Source: Deltaproteobacteria bacterium
GTDB taxonomy: Bacteria > Bdellovibrionota_C > UBA2361 > J135
Assembly (NCBI GenBank): GCA_020635175.1
Contig: JACKAH010000005.1
Location: 1 to 64,000, forward strand
Direction: 5' to 3'
DNA length: 64,000 bases
The notes beneath the pieces were generated by a model that was given only the letters and a program-made list of their open reading frames with translations, did no database searches and was not told the DNA's origin. Positions 1 through 9,666 of this stretch are shown here, piece by piece. Positions within the stretch are counted from its first letter, which is position 1, and every line of letters begins with the position of its first letter. Position numbers and translations under genes: made by a program.

Positions 1-391
1 AGTTGGGGTATCGGCCATGACCGCAAGCACGGACTTCACCCCCTTACGTAGCGACTCCGTCCTGCAGCCACAGCTGCATTTGCTTCGTGAGTTCTCTACC
101 CTTGCAGGTCAGATCCCGAACAGAGGACGCTACTAACCGAAACCTGCGGACTTCCCAGGCGTGCAGGCCTCGGTGTCTAATAGATTTCCAAAGAACCGAT
201 CGCTTCAGATTCTGTTGAGCACATCTAAAACAGTCCTCAGCAGAATCTAACTCTCCACCTTCTTCATTTATAGAATTTACAAAGATCAATTTTGACAAAC
301 GATGAATCAGCAAAATGAATCTTTTCTTCAATCAACTCAAAGCACAGTCAAAGTTAGCCACTACTAAAGATTAATTTGGATTAAATTTACT
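1..391. other. Left edge, no firm gene
   Basis: The first ~240 bases are richer in G+C than the AT-rich DNA after them. On the minus strand one frame (about 1-100) reads off the left edge with a Cys-rich stretch KCSCGCRTESLRKG, which could be the start or a remnant of a gene outside the window. Another minus-strand frame is open from 331 to 44 but has no ribosome site or recognisable content. I treat both as unproven. Confidence 0.25.
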
Positions 392-961
392 TCAACAAGT
401 AGCTTTGCGAGGATGGTTTCGATAATCGAGTTCCTTTCCAGATATTCTGCCTATACCAAAGAGATTATACTTCTCAAATAGTTTCACGATCCCTTGCCGA
501 ATCTCATCTGGAATCTCAGGATCAAATGCGCAATCAACTTGAAAATCATTCCAATAGGATCTCTCCGCATTATAGCGGGGGTCTATCGGATAACCCCAAG
601 CACTTCTATCAATTGGTTTACTAGGAAAACATTGTCCATGCTTGTTTGTAAGTAATGTTTCAGCGGCTGAACTAATCTGTAAATCTCCAGCAAGTGCAAT
701 TTTAAAAGCATTCACAGACCTATGGTAACAATCAATCTCAGGATATGAAAATGAGCATGCAATTACATTCTCTTCTCTGCTTATAAAGAAGCTGTCTTGG
801 CGTAATCGATGAGCTCCGAAGGTTGTAGTAGCAATCTCTCTAATCGCAGCAAGCAGCTCTTTGTTGTAAAGCGAATCAGCATTAGGCAACCCACTTAACA
901 TTGGATTAACATTAGTTTCTTGACCGGGATCTCTTTGAGAATCAGCTAAATCTTCAAGCAT
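392..961 (-). CDS. Hypothetical protein, 189 aa
   Basis: I do not recognise this protein. It is soluble-looking, with no signal peptide or membrane segment, and has a central aromatic/acidic part (residues ~110-150, YWNDFQVDCAFDPEIPDE). The start is the ATG at 961, because a GAGGAG ribosome site lies 8 bases upstream; an in-frame TTG at 967 sits inside that spacing. Base composition matches the AT-rich backbone. It stands alone, pointing left, and the DNA upstream is non-coding up to the GC-rich island. Confidence 0.6.
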   Translation of the reverse strand: MLEDLADSQRDPGQETNVNPMLSGLPNADSLYNKELLAAIREIATTTFGAHRLRQDSFFISREENVIACSFSYPEIDCYHRSVNAFKIALAGDLQISSAAETLLTNKHGQCFPSKPIDRSAWGYPIDPRYNAERSYWNDFQVDCAFDPEIPDEIRQGIVKLFEKYNLFGIGRISGKELDYRNHPRKATC

Positions 962-1328
962 TTTCAAAACTCCTCATTACTTGATTCTCTAGCCTTTCGC
1001 TTAAACTATTCAGACTTGCAGTGCCTACTCAAATAGATGTCTGTATCGTCCAGTTTTTATTTAAAAATGGTTGGATTTGGTCATGTTTTGTTTAGTTTGT
1101 TAGTTAAGTAGATATTTACACCTGCGCTAGATGTAGTTTTTCACAAGATTGTATCTGCGTAGTTGATCTATATGTGATGGTCTCCCGCGTTTTCATTAAA
1201 GGAATCGTAGGAGGCCGCGATCAGATTCGAAAGGATTTGAAATATGCTGCATTCAGAACCAACTGTTGGTTTCTGTGCAGTTTGCGGTTCTAAGCAACCC
1301 AACTCAGCCTAGATCTAGGCATCCTCTG
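962..1328. other. Intergenic, AT-rich to GC-rich junction with hairpin
   Basis: There is no gene here. The stretch carries the divergent upstream regions of the genes on both sides. A hairpin lies at 1254-1275 (CAGAACCAAC with TTGGTTTCTG, one bulged A), just where composition changes from AT-rich to GC-rich. It could be an operator, a weak terminator or a trace of insertion. Confidence 0.45.
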
Positions 1329-1904
1329 ATGAAGAAACTGCTGCAACTGCTCGTGCTGGCGATGTCCATCTTCACCCTCACGACCCCGAGCTTCAGCCAG
1401 AACGACGACCCGCCGAGCTACGAGGCCGGCGACGACGTGCCCTGCTTGAACAACGGCGAGGCGGTCGAGGTCAAGTTCCATCGCCCGGCGATCGATGCCG
1501 ACGGCATGCCGGTCACGGCTTCCTGGAAGATGGGAACCGGTGTGCCTCAGGCCTGGGAGAAGGACAGCTGGACGGACAACGACAAGATGGGTCGTGTCAG
1601 CTTCGACCCCGAGACCGAGATCGCGACCGTCCCGCTCAGAAACGACAACGGTTCGATCGAGGGACCGAACGGTGTCGACGTCGAGTACGGTGACGGATGC
1701 GTCGAGGTCTACGTGGTTTGGTACTACCGTTATACCTTCACCCGTACGACGACGGTGACCAACTCGCAGAGCATCTCGGCCGGGGGTGACAGTGGTGGTA
1801 CGACCTCCACCAACACCAACTCGACCAGCATCCAGGTCACGGTACACGCCACGTCCTGGGTGCGTCCGGAGTACGACGAGCCGACGATCGTCTGCCCCTG
1901 CTGA
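1329..1904 (+). CDS. Secreted protein of unknown function, GC-rich, 191 aa
   Basis: The chosen ATG gives a clear Sec signal peptide (MKKLLQLLVLAMSIFTLTTPSFSQ), after which the mature protein starts near QNDDPP. An upstream in-frame start at 1266 would bury the signal peptide behind 21 unlikely residues. The mature part has few cysteines (VPCLNN, DGCVEVY, final IVCPC), a Thr/Ser-rich stretch and beta-strand-like alternation. No family is recognised. Its stop is two bases before the next start, so it is probably co-transcribed with the Ig-like protein downstream. G+C content is far above the backbone (39 of 60 at 1441-1500), which suggests transfer. Confidence 0.65.
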   Translation: MKKLLQLLVLAMSIFTLTTPSFSQNDDPPSYEAGDDVPCLNNGEAVEVKFHRPAIDADGMPVTASWKMGTGVPQAWEKDSWTDNDKMGRVSFDPETEIATVPLRNDNGSIEGPNGVDVEYGDGCVEVYVVWYYRYTFTRTTTVTNSQSISAGGDSGGTTSTNTNSTSIQVTVHATSWVRPEYDEPTIVCPC

Positions 1905-1906
1905 TC

Positions 1907-2848
1907 ATGAGCAACTCCAACTATCGTGCCTTCACTTCGATCTGGATCGTAGTGTTGTCACTTGGTGTGCTTCTCTGGGGTTCTTCGAACGAACCACGTG
2001 AAGTGCTCGCTTCGCCGCCGAGTTCGGATCTCCTGCTTGCAACGAGTCCAAGTCCTCAGATAGTGGCTCAGGATGGGGAGAGAGCGGCTGTGAAAAGCCA
2101 GCCTCAACCCGTGCGTGCAGAGCTTGACCTTGCGGTAACGCAAGGTTTCGGCGCAATCGAAGGCATGCTCTTGGATCACAACGGCACACCCCTTGTGAAC
2201 CGGGTACTGATCTTCGATACCGATTCCTTCGGTGAAGGTTCCGACCAGAAGCACACCCGCACCAACGGCAACGGTGAGTACTCAATCGGCAAACTGCGGG
2301 CTTGCTCCTGGAACGCCTTCCTCGTCGAGGACAACCCCAAGGTTCCAGAGACGGTGACACGCTACATGGGGAAAGTCGATGTCGTGGCAGATCAAACCAC
2401 GACACACGATCTCTACACCTACGGTGAACGCACTATCAGCGGCAACGTCCTGCTCTCACAAGAGGGCTTCGGCGAGCTCGGTGATGGTGGTGTGATGCTC
2501 TTCCTCGAACTCTACGATCCGATCAGAAGTGAAGTCGCAGGTCGAGGGATGACGGTGAACTATGGCAGAGCTCCATGGGAATCAACTCAAAGTGGTGAGA
2601 CTGCTCAAGAAGACGAGGAGTCAGAGAGAGACAGCTACACCATGGGAGAGTTCAGCTTCACGGGCCTAGAGTCACAGAGCTACGAGCTGAGGGTGCTGAT
2701 CGACCGAGACACACCTACGCTCTACTTCGCACGTGAAGCGAACCTGGTCGATGGTGATGTGAGGCTTGATCTAGGAACGATCAACTTCGACCAGTACATC
2801 AAGCTCTGCGAAGGACGAATCAACACTCAGGTCACCCAGAAGTACTGA
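1907..2848 (+). CDS. Exported protein with carboxypeptidase-regulatory-like beta-sandwich repeats, 313 aa
   Basis: An N-terminal hydrophobic segment (residues ~10-26) is followed by a low-complexity linker. Next comes a segment starting GAIEGMLLDHNGTPLVNRVL and continuing TNGNGEYSIGKL, the usual pattern of carboxypeptidase-regulatory-like (transthyretin/Ig-fold) domains: G-x-V/I-x-D, N-G-x-Y-x-I. A second copy seems to run from ERTISGNVLL to SQSYELRVLIDRD. Such domains usually stiffen or anchor secreted proteins and are not catalytic. The start follows the upstream stop by two bases, so the two genes probably form one transcript ending at the hairpin at 2870. Confidence 0.6.
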   Translation: MSNSNYRAFTSIWIVVLSLGVLLWGSSNEPREVLASPPSSDLLLATSPSPQIVAQDGERAAVKSQPQPVRAELDLAVTQGFGAIEGMLLDHNGTPLVNRVLIFDTDSFGEGSDQKHTRTNGNGEYSIGKLRACSWNAFLVEDNPKVPETVTRYMGKVDVVADQTTTHDLYTYGERTISGNVLLSQEGFGELGDGGVMLFLELYDPIRSEVAGRGMTVNYGRAPWESTQSGETAQEDEESERDSYTMGEFSFTGLESQSYELRVLIDRDTPTLYFAREANLVDGDVRLDLGTINFDQYIKLCEGRINTQVTQKY

Positions 2849-2869
2849 GAGTTGACGCTGGACATACTA

Positions 2870-2913
2870 CGAGGGCCTAGGGCGAGTTCACCTCCCCTAG
2901 GCTCTCTCGTTTT
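2870..2913 (+). terminator. Rho-independent-type terminator
   Basis: A long stem pairs CGAGGGCCTAGGG with CCCTAGGCTCTCTCG (one small interruption) across an ~11-base loop and is followed by TTTT. It sits 20 bases after the stop of the Ig-like gene. Confidence 0.7.
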
Positions 2914-3053
2914 ATCAATCTGATCGCTGCCGACTATAGTGTGTAGATGAATGTGAATTGGGTGATGTTGCCCTGTCTGTTTTTTGAAACAAGCAGGGGG
3001 ATTTCCCACACTCAGTTCCTTAGGTTCTAGCTCTTCTGAGAAGAAGGGGTGCT

Positions 3054-3947
3054 GTGATGCGAGGTAAGATGCCGAAGTTGTCCAAGCGCATGGTTTGGCC
3101 TGTTGTGAGCATGGCATTTTGGGAGGGGGAGACAATAGGGGTGTTTCAGGTCTTCATGCTGACCCTTGCGAAAACCCTCGCGGACTACCACAGATTGTAT
3201 CAGAGCGATTCCGGTCTAGACTTGAAGATCGACAACCTCAAGATCACTGGCCATTGCAGCTCTGTAAACAAAGACTACTCAATCGAAATGAGTCCAGACG
3301 GTGTCTGCACAGTCAAGGTGGGTAAGCGTTTGGTTGCTAACTCGCTCGGAAAGTGCGATCTGATGCCAGGCTATGTTATGGAAGATGTTGGTCCCATGGA
3401 TCATCTTTACAAGCGGCCACTTCCGGCAAACATTTCTTGGAGTACGCTGACTCCTGCCGGCAAACTGATCGCGACAATTGGTTACGCACTGCTCGCATAC
3501 GTAAGCTCTGAAGGTAGGCGAAGTTCGAGCGAAAAGTTCTTCTACCAGATGGGCCTGCATGAATTGCCTGATGATTATCCGTTCGAGAGATACACTGCAG
3601 AGCCTTCTGAGCAATGGCTTAAGATCTTTGGTCTGAAGCGAGCGCAGGAACTTCAATGCATGATCCAAAAGGGAGTCTGTCCAGATGGGAGCAAGTTTCA
3701 GACCTTTGGTGTGACTCCTGTACGTATCTTCGCTTTGCGCGAGATGGGGAGGTTGATTCATCCCTTAGAACCTCAACAACGTCTTGACAGTCACTTTAGG
3801 TACTTTCCGGATGTTCCCTGTAGACTTCTGTGGTTCGAGGTGCCTGATCCTGATCCGAACAGGTGGCAAGGACCTAACGCGCTAGGTATCGAGTCTCTTT
3901 TCAAACAGGAGATCAGACGTACGAAAGTCACCCCTCTGCGAGGCTGA
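3054..3947 (+). CDS. Hypothetical protein, 297 aa
   Basis: I do not recognise this protein. A good Shine-Dalgarno (AGAAGGGG) precedes the GTG at 3054; the ATG at 3057 is equally possible. The first ~35 residues contain a moderately hydrophobic stretch; the rest looks globular, with scattered cysteines and a Pro-rich segment (PDVPCRLLWFEVPDPDPN). Composition is intermediate between backbone and GC-rich islands. A weak hairpin (CCTACAGG/CCTGTGGG) follows the stop and may end the transcript. Confidence 0.55.
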   Translation: MMRGKMPKLSKRMVWPVVSMAFWEGETIGVFQVFMLTLAKTLADYHRLYQSDSGLDLKIDNLKITGHCSSVNKDYSIEMSPDGVCTVKVGKRLVANSLGKCDLMPGYVMEDVGPMDHLYKRPLPANISWSTLTPAGKLIATIGYALLAYVSSEGRRSSSEKFFYQMGLHELPDDYPFERYTAEPSEQWLKIFGLKRAQELQCMIQKGVCPDGSKFQTFGVTPVRIFALREMGRLIHPLEPQQRLDSHFRYFPDVPCRLLWFEVPDPDPNRWQGPNALGIESLFKQEIRRTKVTPLRG

Positions 3948-4226
3948 CGGAAAAGGTTTCCCTACAGGTACTTACGCCTGTGGGCAAGGTAAGTGTGGGG
4001 ATCCTTCATTGAATTCTTTATTCTTGAGATTCTAAAAATACCTGGTAATTTTGCGTGATTCTTGACTAAAAATGGCCCTGATTCTAAAATTATGTGAAAT
4101 ATGCGCATTTTAAAAAGCTCTTTACCATCCCATTTTTGAGAAGATCTATTTTCACAAACTGCCATATCTTATAGAAGCACCTATAAGGAATGGCAGCGAA
4201 CACGGTTCTCAGCAACAGATCTTAAA

Positions 4227-4826
4227 ATGAAGTATCTCCGCCCTATCCTGATCTACGCCTCGGTTCTCGGCAGCTCCATCTTGGCAATCAAATCCTACCA
4301 GGAGTTGATGGAGGTGGGCATCCTCTCTCACAAACCCCTTACGACCGCGCTGATGGCCCTGCTTTTCTTCGGCGTCTTCTGGCTTCTCCTTGGCAAGTGG
4401 ATCCCGAAGAACTGCTTCGGCATCGGCTACGACCCGAGCAACGGGGGATTCATCAAGTGGTGCGTGCGAGGACGGGGCATGAGCATTTTTGAGATGTCGT
4501 GCTGGATCAAGCTCGTCAAGGTTCAGCAGCGGTGCCCGTTCTATATCAGCTACATCGACAAGGTGGGAACAGAGCATACACGCCGAGTTGTGCTTGAAGG
4601 TGATCTCAACGAACATGGAGCTACACAGCTCTACTACCACCGTAGCCTAGAGCGATTCGTTCCGACACTTGCACTCGCTCTGAGCAAGCATTTTGAGGGA
4701 ATGAGCGAATCTGACGTCTCTACCAAGATCAACGCTTGTATCAACCTCGACGAACTTGGAGTGCCGAACGGGGAAAAACCCTCTCTGCTCAAGTTCTTTG
4801 AGACCTGCGAGCTGAAGCTCTACTGA
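4227..4826 (+). CDS. Membrane protein of unknown function, 199 aa
   Basis: Two membrane segments are evident, residues ~5-22 and ~38-57, followed by a cytoplasmic-type domain of ~140 residues with several cysteines (KNCFGIGY, KWCVRG, QRCPFYISYID). No family is recognised. The gene is a self-contained GC-rich unit: AT-rich DNA precedes it and a strong GC hairpin follows within 25 bases. Its hydrophobic start and short leader argue that the ATG used here is right. Confidence 0.55.
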   Translation: MKYLRPILIYASVLGSSILAIKSYQELMEVGILSHKPLTTALMALLFFGVFWLLLGKWIPKNCFGIGYDPSNGGFIKWCVRGRGMSIFEMSCWIKLVKVQQRCPFYISYIDKVGTEHTRRVVLEGDLNEHGATQLYYHRSLERFVPTLALALSKHFEGMSESDVSTKINACINLDELGVPNGEKPSLLKFFETCELKLY

Positions 4827-4849
4827 GCGAAGCTAGACGCGGAGAACAA

Positions 4850-4890
4850 CCGATTCCGAGGCGCAAGCCTCGGGATCGGAATCCGTTCTT
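4850..4890 (+). terminator. Terminator hairpin with GCAA loop
   Basis: A 13-bp stem (CCGATTCCGAGGC against GCCTCGGGATCGG, one mismatch) closes a GCAA tetraloop and is followed by CGTTCTTTC. The same design, GC stem + GCAA loop + CGTTCTT, recurs after the GC-rich acyl-CoA dehydrogenase at 30091. Confidence 0.7.
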
Positions 4891-5000
4891 TCAAAAGGTT
4901 TATTAGTTCGTAACGCCATTCAACGATTTCGCAACCTAACTATGTTCTTGATAAATCAGGGACGATCACCAATTTTTCTATCACAATCTAGCTGCTAGTA

Positions 5001-6134
5001 TTATTCAGGCCTGCGTGTAAAAGTAGTGGTTAGAATTTCAGCCGTAGTGTTCGGACGACTTCCATGAGGCAATTCAGCTTTTATCAAAGCTAACGCTTGA
5101 GCTTCTGTTAAATCACAAAAATCAACGCTTTTTCCGTCAGATACAAAATGTGTTGAGTAGGAAGGTACTCTTTGCCTGTAATGAAACGGTACACCGCTAT
5201 CTTCAAAAATTCTTGCAACAGCGTCTGATGTTAACCCACTATACTCATTCGCAGATGCACCACTAACTGCATAGATCCTAACGTCCTTAAGAGCTGCAAC
5301 TTGATCAGCAACTGCTTGTAAGGCAGGGGCACCGGCCGCCTCTACAAAAGAAAGAACTACATGAGTTGTAGTATCTGGTATTACAATATTCTTCATAGAA
5401 TCTGGAATGAACTCAATTCGTGGGTCGCCAAGATATCGAGCAAAACGAGTCCCAATTTCAGCTACAAATGGATGGCTATCGCTGAGAACAAAATTTAAGT
5501 TTGGGCATCGCTTATCTCCTAATTTCTGCAAAAATCGACTGCAATCCAAGAGTCCTGAAATACCGCAACCTGGAATATAGATAGTTCCAGTTTGATCATT
5601 AATTTGACCAACACGCTTACCTCCGATCTCAAAGTCACCAGACGATTGGCTATTTCCGAAAAATACTACTGAGACTGCAGGTGCCTCTATAGGACTAAAA
5701 GGATCGGCAACTCGACATGTTAAAGCTATACACTCGGCTAATTCTGCATGTGTTTCCGGATGATCTCTAAAGTAACGAACAACAGCTTGCTGTAAAGCTA
5801 TATCGGGAGGATATTCAACTACTAATTCATTAGCATCATTATAAGCAACGCGAGTATCTTTGTTCATGAGAAATGAACCTGTATACTCCGGCATCAGAGC
5901 ATTCATGCCCATTGCCTGAACCATACTAAATTCACTCGCTCTCGCTCCTCTGATATCTAATCCTGCATCTGCAAGCTCATCGGCAAGTGCATCAACGATT
6001 GCACATCTCCTTGCAAATGCGTCCGCTTCTTCGATTTTACCAAAGCCAACTGGGGATTCTTCTATATGATCATCTACTGGACCAAACTCTTCGTGAAATG
6101 GCTTAGAATCATCATCTAATCTAGTGCTAGTCAT
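5001..6134 (-). CDS. Hypothetical protein, possibly Rossmann-fold, 377 aa
   Basis: There is no signal peptide. From residue ~150 the pattern of hydrophobic strands with small residues (VSVVFFGNSQSSG; LNFVLSDSHPFVAEIGTRFA; RIEFIPDSM; THVVLSFVEAAG) resembles an SAM-methyltransferase-like Rossmann fold, with SDSHPF at the place where an acidic residue ends strand 2. I see no complete glycine-rich motif I, so this remains a guess. The N-terminal ~60 residues are acidic and probably disordered. Monocistronic and AT-rich like the backbone. Confidence 0.5.
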   Translation of the reverse strand: MTSTRLDDDSKPFHEEFGPVDDHIEESPVGFGKIEEADAFARRCAIVDALADELADAGLDIRGARASEFSMVQAMGMNALMPEYTGSFLMNKDTRVAYNDANELVVEYPPDIALQQAVVRYFRDHPETHAELAECIALTCRVADPFSPIEAPAVSVVFFGNSQSSGDFEIGGKRVGQINDQTGTIYIPGCGISGLLDCSRFLQKLGDKRCPNLNFVLSDSHPFVAEIGTRFARYLGDPRIEFIPDSMKNIVIPDTTTHVVLSFVEAAGAPALQAVADQVAALKDVRIYAVSGASANEYSGLTSDAVARIFEDSGVPFHYRQRVPSYSTHFVSDGKSVDFCDLTEAQALALIKAELPHGSRPNTTAEILTTTFTRRPE

Positions 6135-6263
6135 AGCGTTATTCTCTTTAGAATTTGTTATGGCTTCAGCTAGTCGAGTAGATACCTAGCCTCTTTTTCC
6201 CCTATAAATTCTGGGGTACTGCCAGTAGATCTTGCCTACTTTGCAGCACCCTAATTGCTGACT

Positions 6264-6692
6264 TTAATCAAAAAGATATGCAGCAAGTGCCTCAATTTCG
6301 TCTTTAGCATCTATGATTATCGGATCAACAATGTCATTTTCGTCACTATTTGCCGTTCGAGCTTTTTTACATTCACAACATGAAGTTTTAGTACACTCTA
6401 GCTCTCCAGTTCCTTTCTCGATCTCAAAGATAGTATCATTTGAATGAAGTTTTGCTACACATTTTTCGTCTTTTGCTTCTTGATCTGTGCAAAATTTCTG
6501 AGTAGCTATCGCTAGAGCTTGGATTGTTCCAGTAGAAGCTTTTTTTAATTTAAATCTTGGGTCGCTCCCTGAATACGGCTGGTCATTATCCTTATAGCAT
6601 TGAAATTCGATATTTGTACCACTCGCAAATGCAGGAATATCAATTAAGAAAATCATGACTATTAACATCGACGATAAGTACTTCGCTATCAT
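6264..6692 (-). CDS. Small secreted Cys-rich protein, 142 aa
   Basis: The start at 6692 (MIAKYLSSMLIVMIFLIDIPAFAS) has an AAAGAGG ribosome site 8 bases upstream and gives a typical signal peptide. The mature protein has a helical middle (TIQALAIATQKFCTDQEAKDEKC), a Cys-dense strand (GELECTKTSCCECKK) and a tail DIVDPIIIDAKDE. The same order of helix with Cys pair, then C-X-C strand, then a tail with I/V-D-P, is seen in the proteins at 53798 and 62114 and partly at 53347. I take them as one loose family of exported disulfide-rich proteins of unknown role. Confidence 0.6.
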   Translation of the reverse strand: MIAKYLSSMLIVMIFLIDIPAFASGTNIEFQCYKDNDQPYSGSDPRFKLKKASTGTIQALAIATQKFCTDQEAKDEKCVAKLHSNDTIFEIEKGTGELECTKTSCCECKKARTANSDENDIVDPIIIDAKDEIEALAAYLFD

Positions 6693-7047
6693 TTTAAAAA
6701 CCTCTTTAAACATTGAATAAAAGCATAGTCTGGCAAGATTTGACTCCCACACCTATGACTATCGTTATGCGAATTGATTTAAGTGATGTAACATACTAAT
6801 GGGATATTCTTCCATTTTTATTTTTGCGATAGAAGGCTCTTAATTTACATTGCCATGGTTGCATACGCGTAGACTTTGGGTAAAAATTTGAATTACTATT
6901 TTCATGTTACATTCTCCCTGACAATGCCATAACTACTATATCGATAGATTAGTGAATAATTTGATTGAAGCTCATCGAAGAGATTTCTATCATGAACTTT
7001 TTCTAGAAATTCTATCGAAATGAACGGTTAATTTGGGTTAAGGGGCT

Positions 7048-7452
7048 ATGAAAACGTCAGTTCAATTTATCTATTTATTTTTATTCTTTACATCAAATTT
7101 AATCAGCAATGTTTCACATGCAGAAGTTGCTGTACTTTGGGAATGTAATGCTACTGCAGACATCACATACTATAAATACGATTCGAAAACGGAAGAAACC
7201 ACTCTCTTAGGTACACTAACCTACTCTGACACTTACTACACTTGTCAATCTAGTAAGCGGACTGCCGAGTCTATGGATATTTTTACGGATGAGTGCGAGC
7301 TTGGGGTTTATGGAGACGAAAATGGCTATGAAGAGGCTTCATATAATTTAGTGGAAAGGGGAACATTCACTTCAGACTGCATTAAAATTGGAGGTCCTCA
7401 AGATTGCCAAGATGAGAACATGTTTCGAAGTGAGATACATGAGCTGCGATAA
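7048..7452 (+). CDS. Small secreted protein, 134 aa
   Basis: The signal peptide is clear (MKTSVQFIYLFLFFTSNLISNVSHA). The mature ~109 residues are Tyr/Thr-rich with six cysteines in pairs spread along the chain (WECNAT, YYTCQS, TDECEL, SDCIKIGGPQDCQD), so disulfides are likely. An AAGGGG ribosome site precedes the ATG. It faces the minus-strand block to its right, with 32 bases between the converging stops. No family is recognised. Confidence 0.6.
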   Translation: MKTSVQFIYLFLFFTSNLISNVSHAEVAVLWECNATADITYYKYDSKTEETTLLGTLTYSDTYYTCQSSKRTAESMDIFTDECELGVYGDENGYEEASYNLVERGTFTSDCIKIGGPQDCQDENMFRSEIHELR

Positions 7453-7484
7453 GCTAAAAGGCAAAGAAAATCTGAGTCCAACAT

Positions 7485-9563
7485 TTATTCAAATGCTCCC
7501 TTAGAGCTTAATTGACCTCTTTGCTGACCAGCTACGTCTGATGCAACTACACTTGGGATTGAGTCTTTCAGTGCAGAGCTTAAGCTTAGGCTAAAGTCAC
7601 GATTATTTTGATTATGAAACTCGACTGCTCCAACAGTATAGTTTGTACCGGGAGTTAAATCTCCGTAGCCATCGGAGCTAATATAGTGATTATTTTTAAA
7701 CCAACTATCCTCTACATTCTCGCCACCGACCTTCGCAAATATGTTTCCCTCAGCATGTAAATTACTTATCAAGGGCGTCCTGAATAGAAAGCTAAAATTC
7801 ACAAAGGTGTTGTTCAAAAAGAGAACGTTGTCTATTGATGAATTGTCAGTAAACTGAGCAACCCAAGCACTATCAGTTTTATGAAAGACACTGTTTACAA
7901 TTGCACTATTTTTAAACTGTGTCAGCGCAGCACCAGCAGCTTTTGTAAAGAGAGCTTGAGCATTAATGTCTGTAGCATGAAGTCCGTAGAAGATAGCATT
8001 GTCTAAGATGTAACCACCTGAGATTTCGATTAGGTCAGAGTGCCAACCGGTACTACCTGGATGTACCGTATCTACTAGCACATTAAACAAACCGTAAGGA
8101 TAACGAAAAACATCCTCACCTATTCTTTTTATAATCACATTTCTTTGAAGGTACGAAGTTGAGGGGCCAAATCGTGCATCAGTAATTTTGCAATCAATAA
8201 AACTAATCCCTGCATCCCATGGAAATGATGGATCAAGCCAAGGCTGATAACCGGGGCCACTAAAAGCATGCTGTCCATCACCTTTAAAGTGAACATCTTT
8301 AAACTCTAAAGCATAGCCCTGATACTTATCCTCAGTACTAAAACTAGTTGCTCGCCAAGTAACATTTTTAAAGCGAAGTTTTGAGATATTTGCTTTGTCA
8401 GTAGAGCCAAATATTTTAGTGTCCTCTCTAAGTGAGCTTGGTGCAGCTTCAATCGTAAGATAATCATTTTCCGTATTAGCATTCAGTTCACTTAAGCTAT
8501 GATCTCCTTCTAGGAGATAAATCTTAGCTCTATCAACCAAGCCACTATTCTCTGCACTAATTCTATTAACTGCATATGAAATCGTTTCGCATGCGGATAC
8601 TGCGTCAGTGCCACAAGTTGAAGTATTAGAACCATAAGGAGAAACATATTTTATTAGTTCAGTCTGATCTCCCCTGTTAACATTTAAGGGTAGAATCAAC
8701 TGTCGCGGCTTTCCTGCATTCGGATAAATAACCGCTCTTAGCTCAATCCTGCCACTAGTCGCAAAATCTTGAGCTCTAAGTTTTGCTGTATATTCAGTTA
8801 TACACTGAGCAAGTGGTGTCATCTCCTGAGCGCTACATGTGTCAGGATTTAACTGCATCTCGGTAACTTCTTGCCAGGGACCTCCATCTACTGAGAACTC
8901 AACTCTATTTATCCCACTTTGATGAAATGCAACTAGACCAACATTTAGTTCTTGTTTGAAACTCGTGTATGGAGATAAATCAAACCGTGCAGCAGTCTCT
9001 AATTGACTTCCTCCAATGTTACTTAGATTGCGTGAGCTAAAATTACCATTCCCAGGAATAAGCAACACTATCTGATCTTGTTCAGTTTCATCATTGCAGT
9101 TTGATTCGCAGTTTGAGCTGTTCCCTACCCCAGCTAATGTTAGCTCTAGAGTTTTAGTTTTATTAGCTCGACCGATACTCAGTGTTAAATGAGCTTGAGA
9201 TGCTCCTGCTTTGTTTGGCAAAAATTGAAGTTTGATCTTTTTACTTTTATTAGCCTTCAACTTGAAGCTTTGATCTTTATCATTTATTAAAAAATCATCA
9301 TTTCCCAATAGAAGCTTAATTGAAACTTTTCTATTTGATAGATTTCTAATACGAATTGATCTGCTTTTGAGTGCTCCAATCTGAACACTTCCAAAATCAA
9401 TTAAAGAGGTTTTAACTTTAATTTTGTTCTTCTTTTTTACTTTTACAAGGCTAGTTTGGCCTTTCACATGGAATGCAGAATCAATTTTCCCATGATTCTC
9501 TGCATGCACAGTAAAGGTAAAAAATAGACTCGTGATACTGAGAAAAAATATTGTTCGTTTCAT
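7485..9563 (-). CDS. Secreted HYDIN-like plus beta-helix protein
   Basis: The signal peptide is followed (residues ~45-145) by a domain of the ASPM/SPD-2/HYDIN or 'choice-of-anchor D' type (IDFGSVQIGALKSRSIRIRN, FLPNKAGASQAHLTLSI). A spacer and a beta-sandwich-like part follow, then a right-handed beta-helix (pectate-lyase-like) from about residue 320: YVSPYGSNTSTCG, repeated N/D-ladder turns such as HATDINAQALFTKAAG and FLNNTFVNF. The last ~500 residues are closely related to the gene at 13027, including the terminal QRGQLSSKGAFE. ATG 9563 was preferred to the in-frame GTG 9569 because neither has a strong ribosome site. Role unknown; such helices bind or cleave polysaccharide, or serve as surface scaffolds. 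Confidence 0.7.
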   Translation of the reverse strand: MKRTIFFLSITSLFFTFTVHAENHGKIDSAFHVKGQTSLVKVKKKNKIKVKTSLIDFGSVQIGALKSRSIRIRNLSNRKVSIKLLLGNDDFLINDKDQSFKLKANKSKKIKLQFLPNKAGASQAHLTLSIGRANKTKTLELTLAGVGNSSNCESNCNDETEQDQIVLLIPGNGNFSSRNLSNIGGSQLETAARFDLSPYTSFKQELNVGLVAFHQSGINRVEFSVDGGPWQEVTEMQLNPDTCSAQEMTPLAQCITEYTAKLRAQDFATSGRIELRAVIYPNAGKPRQLILPLNVNRGDQTELIKYVSPYGSNTSTCGTDAVSACETISYAVNRISAENSGLVDRAKIYLLEGDHSLSELNANTENDYLTIEAAPSSLREDTKIFGSTDKANISKLRFKNVTWRATSFSTEDKYQGYALEFKDVHFKGDGQHAFSGPGYQPWLDPSFPWDAGISFIDCKITDARFGPSTSYLQRNVIIKRIGEDVFRYPYGLFNVLVDTVHPGSTGWHSDLIEISGGYILDNAIFYGLHATDINAQALFTKAAGAALTQFKNSAIVNSVFHKTDSAWVAQFTDNSSIDNVLFLNNTFVNFSFLFRTPLISNLHAEGNIFAKVGGENVEDSWFKNNHYISSDGYGDLTPGTNYTVGAVEFHNQNNRDFSLSLSSALKDSIPSVVASDVAGQQRGQLSSKGAFE

Positions 9564-9666
9564 CAGCACAAAATTTCAGAGTGCGTATGATCCAACAATG
9601 AATACATAAATAAAACCGCTACAAGCTCTATCAACGGTCTTTTTTTACTTAAATACCACACCTCAG

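Noticed and set aside
44..331. 95-codon minus-strand gene at the left edge
   Set aside because: No ribosome site, no recognisable content, and mixed composition along its length.
1290..1847. Long antisense frame over the GC-rich secreted gene
   Set aside because: Arg/Val-rich shadow typical of the opposite strand of GC-rich coding DNA; the sense frame has a signal peptide and fits its neighbour.
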